From NCBI GenBank assembly GCA_913061475.1, contig CAJXUN010000041.1:1-40053 (forward strand): 40,053 nt of DNA, written 5' to 3'. The stretch comes from an uncultured Colwellia sp. GTDB taxonomy: Bacteria > Pseudomonadota > Gammaproteobacteria > Enterobacterales > Alteromonadaceae. The notes under the pieces are model-generated. The model ran no database searches. It was not told the DNA's origin and worked only from the letters and a program-made list of their open reading frames with translations. Made by a program: the position numbers and the translations under genes. The number at the start of each line of letters is the position of its first letter. Position 1 is the first letter of the stretch. This document shows positions 18,759-26,898 of this stretch, piece by piece.

Positions 18759-18811
18759 TTAGTCGTGTAGATAAATAAACCTAAGCAATCCAATAAAAGT
18801 AAAAATAAATT

Positions 18812-21277
18812 ATGAAATTACAATTAATTGCCGCTGCTATTAGTTTTTCTTTAGTCGCTTGTGCATCAACTGAACAGAAAAAGCTCGCTTTAGAAACTAA
18901 TACACCTGTAGTCAGTGACGTTGCGGCAACGCCAGCTGTCGGAGCAAAAAGCTCAACAACCATAACCTTAGAAAAGATAATGTCTGATCCTGATTGGTTT
19001 GGCCGCGCACCTGAAGCATGGTATTGGGGTGATGACAGCGCAACGGTTTTTTATCAGCAAAAACGTCAAGGCAACCCGTTGCGTGATTTAGTGCAAAAAA
19101 GTATCAGCACTCAAGGCAATGGCGAATTAGTCAAACTCGCACAAATGCATGTTGTAGCTGACCGAGACGCGGTGTTAAATAGTGCCGGTACTCATGAAAC
19201 GTATGCCTTTGAAGGTAACGTGTTTTTAAAAGAACTTGCCAGTCAAAAAGTGCAGCAATTAACCTATACCTCGGCCGTTGAATCATCGGTGATGTTTCTT
19301 ACCAATGGCAACGTCGCTTATCGTGTTGGTAACATTTTTTACGCACATGATATGAAAAGCCAAAAAATTATCGAACTAGCAAACTTAAAGATGACTGATG
19401 GTGAAAAAGCCAGTGAAGGCAATTCAAGCTATATAACGAGCGAGCAACACGAGCTGATTGAATACGTTGCATTACAAAAACGTAATAAAGCTTTACGTGC
19501 GGAGCAAAAGCGTCAACTACGTGTGAAAAATAGCACAGTTACGCAAACGAATTTCTATTTTGGTAAAGATAAGAGTGTTGTTCATGCTAGCTTATCACCT
19601 GCGGGCGATAAATTAGTGGTCAGTATTGCACCAGAAGCGCCATCACGTAATGACAGTGATATTATGCCTAACTACATTGCTAGCGATGGCGATATTAAGG
19701 CTGAAAAAGTACGTGCTCGTGTGGCTAATAATCGCCAATACGCTGAACAGCTTTATCTTTTAGATTTAAGCCAAGGTACTAAAACATTATTAAGTTATGA
19801 CAGCTTACCGGGTTTTGATGACGATGTTTTAGCGAGCGTACGTAAAGAAAACTATGCGCGTGAAGGTAAAGAATATAAATCAAAAAAATCAGCACGTAAC
19901 ATTCACGTCATGCAAGCTTGGCAACCAATTCAGTGGCAAGACAATGGTAATCAGGTGGCGATTATGCTTGAGGCGTGGGATAACAAAGATCGCTGGATAA
20001 CTACCGTTGATTTTGAGCAGAAAGCGTTAGTGAACCAACATCGCTTACATGACGATGCTTGGGTTAATTACACCTTTAATGAGATGGGCTGGCTTGATAA
20101 CAGCGATAGCTTGTATTACCTCTCAGAAGAAAGTGGTTATGCACATTTATACCTTAAGCCATTAAATGCTAGAGCAAAAGCCTTAACATCGGGGCGCTTT
20201 GAGGTTAACGATTTAACGGTCTCTGCAGATGAAAAAAGTATCTACTTTAAAGCCAATAAAAAGCACCCAGGTATTTACGAAATTTACAAAGTTGATGTTA
20301 ATTCAGCCGAGATAACGGCGTTAACTGATTTAGGTGGCATGAATGACTATTCATTAAGCCCAGATGAGTCAAAATTATTAATTGAGCATTCTAAAATTAC
20401 TATGCCGCCAGAGCTGTATGTTAAAGAGCTAGCTGGTGATGTTGAAGCTATTCGTCTAACGCATACCGTTTCGGCAGAGTTTTTAGCAATGCCTTGGTCA
20501 GCACCAAGTGTGGTGGCCATTGAGTCATCGCATCAAGAGCAGCCAATATATTCAAAAGTCTACTTACCAGAAGGCTACGCGGAAAATGCTGCTAAAAATA
20601 AAGCGGTGATGTTTAGTCATGGTGCCGGCTATTTACAAAACTCACATTTAGGTTGGTCAGGCTACTTTCGTGAATATATGTTCCATAGCATGTTAGTGCA
20701 ACAAGGCTATGTGGTTATTGATATGGATTACCGAGCATCGAAAGGTTATGGCCGTGATTGGCGTACAGCCATTTATCGTCACATGGGCAAGCCAGAAGTA
20801 CAAGATATGCGCGATGGCGTAAATTGGTTAGTTGAAAATGCCAATGTTGACGCTAAGCGAGTAGGAACTTACGGTGGCTCTTACGGGGGATTTTTAACCT
20901 TAATGTCGATGTTTACCGACCCGGATTTATTCCAATCTGGCTCAGCATTACGTTTAGTGTCTGATTGGGCTTATTACAATCACGGTTATACCTCGAATAT
21001 TTTGAATATGCCGGGTGATGATGCTATCGCTTACGAGCGTAGCTCTCCTATTTACTTTGCCGAAGGCTTAGAAAAACCCCTACTAATTAACGCGCCTATG
21101 GTTGATGATAATGTCTTTTTTCAAGATACTGTGCGCTTAGTTCAGCGTTTAATTGAATTGGAAAAAGAAGACTTTGAAACGGCAATTTATCCGGTAGAAC
21201 CGCATGGTTTTGTACAACCCAGTTCATGGTTAAACGAATATCGTCGAATTTATAAGTTATTTGAAAATACGCTATAA
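18812..21277 (+). CDS. S9-family prolyl oligopeptidase / dipeptidyl peptidase, lipoprotein
   Basis: This 821-residue serine peptidase has a lipoprotein signal (MKLQLIAAAISFSLVAC, lipobox cysteine at about 17), a beta-propeller domain (about 40-560; WD40-like strands such as SADEKSIYFKANKK) and a C-terminal alpha/beta-hydrolase domain. The catalytic triad is visible: S690 in GGSYGG, D765 in VDDNVFF and H798 in PHGF. The DMDYRASKGYGRDWR strand is typical of DPP IV-type S9 enzymes. It probably trims proline-containing peptides in the periplasm or at the outer membrane. No Shine-Dalgarno is obvious before ATG 18812. A strong terminator follows. Confidence 0.93.
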   Translation: MKLQLIAAAISFSLVACASTEQKKLALETNTPVVSDVAATPAVGAKSSTTITLEKIMSDPDWFGRAPEAWYWGDDSATVFYQQKRQGNPLRDLVQKSISTQGNGELVKLAQMHVVADRDAVLNSAGTHETYAFEGNVFLKELASQKVQQLTYTSAVESSVMFLTNGNVAYRVGNIFYAHDMKSQKIIELANLKMTDGEKASEGNSSYITSEQHELIEYVALQKRNKALRAEQKRQLRVKNSTVTQTNFYFGKDKSVVHASLSPAGDKLVVSIAPEAPSRNDSDIMPNYIASDGDIKAEKVRARVANNRQYAEQLYLLDLSQGTKTLLSYDSLPGFDDDVLASVRKENYAREGKEYKSKKSARNIHVMQAWQPIQWQDNGNQVAIMLEAWDNKDRWITTVDFEQKALVNQHRLHDDAWVNYTFNEMGWLDNSDSLYYLSEESGYAHLYLKPLNARAKALTSGRFEVNDLTVSADEKSIYFKANKKHPGIYEIYKVDVNSAEITALTDLGGMNDYSLSPDESKLLIEHSKITMPPELYVKELAGDVEAIRLTHTVSAEFLAMPWSAPSVVAIESSHQEQPIYSKVYLPEGYAENAAKNKAVMFSHGAGYLQNSHLGWSGYFREYMFHSMLVQQGYVVIDMDYRASKGYGRDWRTAIYRHMGKPEVQDMRDGVNWLVENANVDAKRVGTYGGSYGGFLTLMSMFTDPDLFQSGSALRLVSDWAYYNHGYTSNILNMPGDDAIAYERSSPIYFAEGLEKPLLINAPMVDDNVFFQDTVRLVQRLIELEKEDFETAIYPVEPHGFVQPSSWLNEYRRIYKLFENTL

Positions 21278-21303
21278 ATTAGCGCTAATGTCTTGACTAA
21301 TTT

Positions 21304-21327
21304 AAGGCCTCTTAGGAGGCCTTTTTA
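21304..21327 (+). terminator. Terminator after the S9 peptidase gene
   Basis: An 8-bp stem (AAGGCCTC with GAGGCCTT) closes the loop TTAG and is followed by TTTAT. It sits 27 bp after the stop codon. Confidence 0.85.
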
Positions 21328-21464
21328 TCTAACTAAGATCCTATTGCAAATGCTGTCGTCAGTTATATTGGCATTAGTACAGACTTCACTACAATAATTT
21401 TTACAGCTATCATGTTCATAAGCGTTGGTTGACAAGTCGTAATAAAGAACAATATTTAACGTTA

Positions 21465-22238
21465 TTAAGGTACTTTTATGAGTTTACTCTGCCATTTGTT
21501 CCATATTGTCTCGTACGTACCATCGTTATAAAGGCTTTCGAGTCTTTCCGCTAAATGTTGGATGACTTTATCATCGGTATGAAGGCTGCAAGCAAAGAAA
21601 AAATTTAGCGGTAGGTCTTTAATTTCGTGAATTTTTTGTAATTTAGCTATATTAACACCTGATAATTCAGCACGAAAGCTAACCGTTGTATCATCGGCGA
21701 CAATTAAGTGAATTTCAGGTCGGGTAATAAGAATGTTTATTAACGATTTTGAATCATCTAGTACATATAGATTTATACCTTCAATAAAACCACGTTCAAG
21801 TAAGCCGATGTGGGCTATGTCGTCACGATTAACCGCAATAGTGTAATTTTTAGCATCTTCAAGCTTATTAACCTCAATTTTTTCACCTTTGAGCCCCCAC
21901 ATTACGGTATTGTTAACCTTTGATATTGGTCCAACCCACTTAAATAAATTCTCGCGTGACTTCAATCGCGCAATAGAGAATATACAATGGTTTTCTTTAA
22001 GTTGGGCTAGTTTATAAGAACGAACCCACGGGTAGCTTTTCATTGAATAGGCGTAGTCGCTGCGTGCCATGGTTTCTCGAATAATGTCTACCGCAAAGCC
22101 TGATAGTTTTTTATTTTTAGCTTCTATTTGATATGGCGGCAAATGTTCTGTAACGATATGAATTACTGGGTTATTTTCAGCGCTGGATGGATATATCACA
22201 AATAATAACATTAGGGCAAGGTAAGAGACTTTATTCAT
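21465..22238 (-). CDS. Periplasmic solute-binding protein, family 3-like (orphan)
   Basis: The mature protein begins VIHIVTEHLPPYQ and continues SGFAVDIIRETMARSDY, the start of the bacterial extracellular solute-binding family 3 fold (amino-acid-type binding proteins). I start it at ATG 22238, which begins a good signal peptide (MNKVSYLALMLLFVIYPSSA). The frame stays open to 22334 but would add 32 polar residues before the signal, which is unlikely. No good ribosome binding site was seen at either start. No ABC permease or ATPase lies nearby, so it may be a free-standing sensor or scavenging protein. 257 aa. Confidence 0.82.
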   Translation of the reverse strand: MNKVSYLALMLLFVIYPSSAENNPVIHIVTEHLPPYQIEAKNKKLSGFAVDIIRETMARSDYAYSMKSYPWVRSYKLAQLKENHCIFSIARLKSRENLFKWVGPISKVNNTVMWGLKGEKIEVNKLEDAKNYTIAVNRDDIAHIGLLERGFIEGINLYVLDDSKSLINILITRPEIHLIVADDTTVSFRAELSGVNIAKLQKIHEIKDLPLNFFFACSLHTDDKVIQHLAERLESLYNDGTYETIWNKWQSKLIKVP

Positions 22239-22647
22239 ATGCAGCGTTGCTTTATGTGGGCAATGTTGAGTAATAGCTCTGCGTCTACTTTTGTTTTGTA
22301 ACCATTGACTGTCTCTATTCAAGTTCAAGTCCATTTATGCGTAGCATCCCAATGATTGAAAATCTACTTGTTTGATTTTTAATCATATACAACTAATCTG
22401 ATAAAGCCAAAGATTTAAAATAGTTATGTTTAAAAAATTTTGTTTTTTCTAATGCCAAAATATATCAACAAAGTATAGTTCATGCGCTTTCTCTGATGAA
22501 TTATGAATTAGATAGAAAAGAAGTGGCAGCCATCATATTACATTGCCTTTAGATATCTGATTGCAATGATCTTGAAGAAAATATCAGCATCAAGTCACGT
22601 AAGTTTAAGATAAACTAATAAAAATCGATAAAAATAATGAGGTAAAC
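22239..22647. other. Divergent intergenic region
   Basis: This gap separates the solute-binding protein (-) and the glutamate-synthase-like gene (+). Apart from an upstream extension of the minus-strand frame, I see no gene, strong hairpin or repeat. It should carry promoters for both genes. Confidence 0.4.
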
Positions 22648-24135
22648 ATGGGTCACATGCTCGGCTATTTAGAAACGCTTTCTGCGCTATTTATTTTATT
22701 ACTTGGGTTAGGTGCTTTAGCCGTAATTTATATGTATATAGCTGATAAAACACAAAACAAACAAGCCATACGTCGAAACTATCCGGTTATTGGTCGGTTT
22801 AGATATTTTTTCGAAAAGCAGGGGGAGTTTTTTAGACAATACTTTTTTGCCATGGATAGAGAAGAGCTACCGTTTAATAGAGCTGAACGTAGTTGGGTTT
22901 ATCGAGCAGCAAAAAATGTAGATCGCACGGTTGCGTTTGGTTCAACACGCAATTTAGAGCCAACGGGCACGATAATGTTTATGAATTGTGCTTTTCCAAC
23001 CTTGGATGAAGATGCGGTTCCTCCAAGCAGTATTACCTACGGTGCGGATTGTCGACAGCCATACACGACAGAATCATTGTTTAATATATCGGGCATGAGT
23101 TTTGGCGCTTTATCTGCAACGGCGGTAACGGCGCTGTCAAATGGCGCCGCAAAAGCAGGGTGTTGGATGAATACAGGCGAGGGCGGGGTGAGTGAATATC
23201 ATTTGGCCAGTGGTGCTGATATTGTTTATCAAATAGGTACCGCTAAGTATGGAGTGAGGGATCAGCAAGGTCAGCTATGCGATAAAATGTTGGCGTCTGT
23301 CGCCGCTATGCCACAAATTAAAATGTTTGAAATAAAAATGTCTCAAGGTGCTAAGCCCGGAAAAGGAGGTATATTACCTGGGAATAAAGTCACGCCAGAA
23401 ATTGCAAAAATACGCGGTATTACGCCAGGCGAAGACTCTATTAGCCCGAATGCTCATCCTGATATCAAATCGGTAAAAGACATTGTGACTATGGTTAATC
23501 GCGTACGTGAAGTTACAGGTAAACCGGTTGGTTTTAAAGCAGTGATCGGTGAATCATTATGGTTAAGGGATTTATTCGCAGAGATCAATCGTCAAGGACC
23601 TGAGTTTGCCCCTGACTTTATTACGATTGATAGTGCTGATGGAGGCACAGGTGCTGCGCCACAACCGTTAATGGATTATGTGGGTTTACCGCTTAAAGAA
23701 AGTTTGCCATTAGTGATTAACTTACTCGCTGAATATGGTTTACGTGACCGGGTCAGAGTTATTTGTGCCGGTAAATTAATTACCCCTTCGAAAGTAGCAT
23801 GGGCACTAGCAATGGGAGCTGATGCGGTAAATTCAGCAAGAGGGTTTATGTTTGCTTTAGGTTGCATTCAAGCAATGCAATGTAATAAAGATACTTGCCC
23901 TACGGGGATCACAACGCATAACCCTAAGTTACAAAAAGGGCTAGACCCTGTAGACAAAGCTGAACGGGTTGCTAATTACCACAAGTATATTCAATACGGT
24001 GTTGGGTTATTAGCCCACTCTTGCGGTGTTAAGCATGCAAGAAAGTTAGATCGTGGTCATGTTCGAATAATTCAAGATAATGGCTTATCCGTTGCGCTTG
24101 ATAAGCTACATCCTTATGATCAAACTGAGAATTAA
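22648..24135 (+). CDS. Membrane-anchored FMN-binding glutamate-synthase-like protein
   Basis: This 495-residue protein has one N-terminal membrane helix (about 8-34) and then the FMN/TIM-barrel domain of the large glutamate synthase subunit (SGMSFGALSATAV, GEGGVSEYH, SADGGTGAAPQP). The 3Fe-4S cysteines are C406, C412 and C417 in GCIQAMQCNKDTCPTGI. It lacks the glutaminase domain and the GXGXG domain of GltB. Proteins of this kind are annotated 'FMN-binding glutamate synthase family protein'; their reaction is not settled. GAGG is well placed before ATG 22648. Its stop codon overlaps that of the convergent rhombosortase. Confidence 0.9.
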   Translation: MGHMLGYLETLSALFILLLGLGALAVIYMYIADKTQNKQAIRRNYPVIGRFRYFFEKQGEFFRQYFFAMDREELPFNRAERSWVYRAAKNVDRTVAFGSTRNLEPTGTIMFMNCAFPTLDEDAVPPSSITYGADCRQPYTTESLFNISGMSFGALSATAVTALSNGAAKAGCWMNTGEGGVSEYHLASGADIVYQIGTAKYGVRDQQGQLCDKMLASVAAMPQIKMFEIKMSQGAKPGKGGILPGNKVTPEIAKIRGITPGEDSISPNAHPDIKSVKDIVTMVNRVREVTGKPVGFKAVIGESLWLRDLFAEINRQGPEFAPDFITIDSADGGTGAAPQPLMDYVGLPLKESLPLVINLLAEYGLRDRVRVICAGKLITPSKVAWALAMGADAVNSARGFMFALGCIQAMQCNKDTCPTGITTHNPKLQKGLDPVDKAERVANYHKYIQYGVGLLAHSCGVKHARKLDRGHVRIIQDNGLSVALDKLHPYDQTEN

Positions 24136-24791
24136 ACGCTAACTTTTTGCTTTTGATTACCCTTGAAATACGGCCAAAAAAATGCCAATAAACCACCGAC
24201 AGCGCCATATAAATGCGCGTCGGTGGCGACACTTGCATTGATAAGTAATTCAACATCCGCACTAGCTCCATATATTTGTTCATGAGCGATTTTTAAAATT
24301 ACGCCTGCAAGTAACAGATAACCGGTTTTTTCTTTGTGTTTGATATCCATTAACGCCCCCCAAACAAAAAAACCATGAAGTACACCTGAAAGCCCAACAT
24401 AAAGCGCTATATTTAGTGAAAACCAATGAATACCTAGGCCACAAACTAATGCGCTGGTCATAAATATCATGAGATAGTTTTTATGATGGTAGTATTGGCC
24501 ATGCAACGCCCATAGTAATGCTACAGCAGCGATATTAAGCATAAAGTGGTTACCATTCGAATGAAAAAAATGTCCGGTCATTAAGCGCCAATATTCACCT
24601 GATGAGACTAAATGTCGATTATAGATTAGCTGATCAGAAATTTGCGCATCAAAGGTAAATGCGAATAAAGCAATAATAAATACTAACAATGGACCCAGAC
24701 TATGAGTTGCTTGGAAAGGTAAAGGTTTTACATAAAACATGCGGCGGTATAACTTATTAGAAAGTTTATATAAATTGACGATATAACGCAC
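24132..24791 (-). CDS. rrtA: Rhombosortase (rhomboid-family intramembrane protease, GlyGly-CTERM processing)
   Basis: Rhombosortases cleave proteins bearing a C-terminal GlyGly-CTERM tail. The catalytic pair is visible: S135 in YVGLSGVLHG and H193 in DAHLYGAVGG. The loop GHFFHSNGNHFMLN carries the rhomboid His/Asn signature. About six membrane helices lie between residues 30 and 210, and the tail is basic (KGNQKQKVSV). The start is taken as GTG 24791, but ATG at 24740 (residue 18) is also possible; neither has a good ribosome binding site. The stop overlaps the convergent FMN-protein gene by 3-4 bases. No GlyGly-CTERM substrate is encoded in this window. Confidence 0.88.
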   Translation of the reverse strand: MRYIVNLYKLSNKLYRRMFYVKPLPFQATHSLGPLLVFIIALFAFTFDAQISDQLIYNRHLVSSGEYWRLMTGHFFHSNGNHFMLNIAAVALLWALHGQYYHHKNYLMIFMTSALVCGLGIHWFSLNIALYVGLSGVLHGFFVWGALMDIKHKEKTGYLLLAGVILKIAHEQIYGASADVELLINASVATDAHLYGAVGGLLAFFWPYFKGNQKQKVSV

Positions 24792-24919
24792 TTTATCAGT
24801 TGGCTAGTCGGAAAGAAAATTAGTTTTACTCATATTGGCTTAAATACGTAAAATATAGTGCTTAGTATAAGAATACTCATTAACGATACTCTAACACGCA
24901 ATTTTTTCTGCGCCACGGG

Positions 24920-25939
24920 CTAAGAAAAAACTTGATTACGACCGCGTGCTTTTGACTTATAAAGTAAATTGTCGACGCGATGAAATAAATCGTTTATCGA
25001 GTCACCGTGTTTATACTGGGCAACACCAAAGCTGCAGGTTATCGAGACGTTTGGCATTATTTGATGGGCATTAATTATCTTACGTAATTTTTCACTGCTT
25101 TGATGGGCTTGGTGTTGAGATTGTTCAGGAAAAATAATAACGAACTCATCGCCACCCCAACGAGCAAATAAATCAACGTCTCTAATATTAGTAGCCACCA
25201 GCTGGCAAATACTACAAAGCGTTTTATCTCCCACTTTATGACCATGTTTATCATTAATTTCTTTAAATTTATCGATATCAAAAATGGTTAGGGTGAGTGG
25301 GTGATGATAACGATTGGCGCGCAATATTTCTTTACTTAGCGCCGCCTCAAAATATTTACGATTGGCTATTTGTGTTAAAGAGTCGATATTGGAAATTGAT
25401 TCTACTTCAATAATCTTACGCTCTAATTCGAGATTTTTTTTTGCCAGTTCATGCGTTTTTTGTGCAATTATTTTCTCTAAAGACAATTTTCCGTCTTGTA
25501 AAAGTTTATTTTGCTTAATGAGATCAGTTTCAGCGAGAACTTTTTGATGGACGTTGTGATGAGCACCGATCATACGTGCAATGCTACCATCAGGATTTTT
25601 TTTGACAATTACCCCCCTGTCTACTATCCATAAAAAATCACCATCGGATTTTTTACAGCGATATTCCACTTCGTAAATGTTAATTTTTCCCGTTAGGTAA
25701 CACTCAAATTGGTGCATAACCCTCGGGTAATCTTCAGGGTGGATAATATTTTCCCAAGTAAACACATCTTCTTTAAACACACCCACGTCATAACCGAGCA
25801 TACGATACCACCCAGGGCTGCGTGTAACATTCCCGGTATTGCCATCCCAATCCCAAACGCCCTCAACGATAATATCTAATATATAGTTAAGTGTGTTGTC
25901 TGACGCATTAGTTGTGTTGTGTTGATACGTTTTATGCAC
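24920..25939 (-). CDS. PAS-GGDEF diguanylate cyclase
   Basis: This 339-residue cytoplasmic protein joins a PAS domain with PAC motif (about 15-135; WDWDGNTGNV, SPGWYRMLGY, VEYRCKKSDG), a coiled-coil linker (about 135-180) and a GGDEF domain (about 180-339). The active-site motif is intact (GGDEF, 262-266), so it should make cyclic di-GMP from GTP. An RxxD product-inhibition site (R253-D256) lies exactly five residues upstream. There is no membrane segment. The PAS domain is the likely sensor; its ligand is unknown. The start is GTG 25939 with GGAG 5 bases upstream. No EAL domain or partner gene is nearby. Confidence 0.93.
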   Translation of the reverse strand: MHKTYQHNTTNASDNTLNYILDIIVEGVWDWDGNTGNVTRSPGWYRMLGYDVGVFKEDVFTWENIIHPEDYPRVMHQFECYLTGKINIYEVEYRCKKSDGDFLWIVDRGVIVKKNPDGSIARMIGAHHNVHQKVLAETDLIKQNKLLQDGKLSLEKIIAQKTHELAKKNLELERKIIEVESISNIDSLTQIANRKYFEAALSKEILRANRYHHPLTLTIFDIDKFKEINDKHGHKVGDKTLCSICQLVATNIRDVDLFARWGGDEFVIIFPEQSQHQAHQSSEKLRKIINAHQIMPNVSITCSFGVAQYKHGDSINDLFHRVDNLLYKSKARGRNQVFS

Positions 25940-26156
25940 AGCTACTCCGTGTGAATTCTTATTTTTGTCCTGAAAATTTGTTATTTAAATAAATATGCTT
26001 TGTTTAACTCGATATTAACTAATAGCGTTGATTTGGCAAATTAGCAACTATCGCGTTAAAGACGATAAGTTATTACCAACAAATTTTATAAATAACTTAA
26101 ACTCGCTGATAAAATTTCGTAAACTGAACGTCAATATCACCTGCTACTTGAAATTA

Positions 26157-26816
26157 ATGTCTAGAGCTTTATGTCAACAATGCCAACGGCCAGAAAATGC
26201 CTGTATTTGTGCTTTTTCCGTTTCTATTGATAATCACATACATGTCCTAGTACTTCAGCATCCGAGTGAAGTTAAGCAAAGTAAAGGGACGGTGAGTTTA
26301 TTGCAACAATCGCTAACAAACTATCAGGTACTTGTTGGTGAAATATTTGAAAAATCTCAGGAGTTAGCAAAAATACTAGCGCATTATGGTAACCATATCG
26401 CTTTGTTATATCCGAGTGAGCAGGCATTAGCATTGCGTCTTCCTTCATTAACTACAAGCGAAAATAACAGTTCGGTTGATAGATTGGAAAATCAATCGGG
26501 AGAAATTAAGTGCATTATTCTACTCGATGGCACGTGGAAGAAGGCATATCGTATGTTTATGCTCAATACATGGCTACATGATTTAAAACATATTGTTTTG
26601 CCGCAAGGAATTGCAAGCCTCTACCACATTAGAAAAACTAAAAAAGACAACGCATTGTCATCATTAGAAGCCTGTTGTCACGCCTTAGCTTGTCTGGAAG
26701 CTAATTCAAAAAAATATCAGCCTTTGTTAAATAGTTTTGTAAAGTTTAATCAATTTCAACAAACTTTTACCCCGAGCGCTGAATCCTTGCTCAGCGTAAA
26801 TAATAAGAATATTTAA
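26157..26816 (+). CDS. DTW-domain tRNA-uridine aminocarboxypropyltransferase (TapT/YfiP-like)
   Basis: DTW-domain enzymes attach a 3-amino-3-carboxypropyl group from S-adenosylmethionine to uridine in tRNA. The motif LLDGTWKKA (DGTW at 124-127) is the family signature, and the N-terminal CQQCQRPENACIC is the expected metal-binding cluster. I start at ATG 26157 (219 aa, MSRALC). The frame extends back to a TTG at 26028, but those 43 residues have no family counterpart and no ribosome binding site. It is divergent from the diguanylate cyclase. Confidence 0.88.
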   Translation: MSRALCQQCQRPENACICAFSVSIDNHIHVLVLQHPSEVKQSKGTVSLLQQSLTNYQVLVGEIFEKSQELAKILAHYGNHIALLYPSEQALALRLPSLTTSENNSSVDRLENQSGEIKCIILLDGTWKKAYRMFMLNTWLHDLKHIVLPQGIASLYHIRKTKKDNALSSLEACCHALACLEANSKKYQPLLNSFVKFNQFQQTFTPSAESLLSVNNKNI

Positions 26817-26898
26817 TTTTAATCTATATTAGCAAATGCTAATGTAGCGACTCATTTATTGCTAATTCGTTTATTATTAATTTTTACTAGGGAGCATC

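Larger units (their letters stand above)
18380..18811. other. Intergenic region between divergent ygiQ and S9 peptidase genes
   Basis: No gene is supported in these 432 bp. They contain the ygiQ promoter (18504-18533, minus), a CRP-like palindrome (18475-18489) and a 12-bp triple tandem repeat (18723-18758) just upstream of the peptidase gene. Confidence 0.6.

Noticed and set aside
26028-26156. N-terminal extension of the DTW protein from a TTG codon
   Set aside because: The extra 43 residues have no ribosome binding site and precede the conserved start MSRALC.
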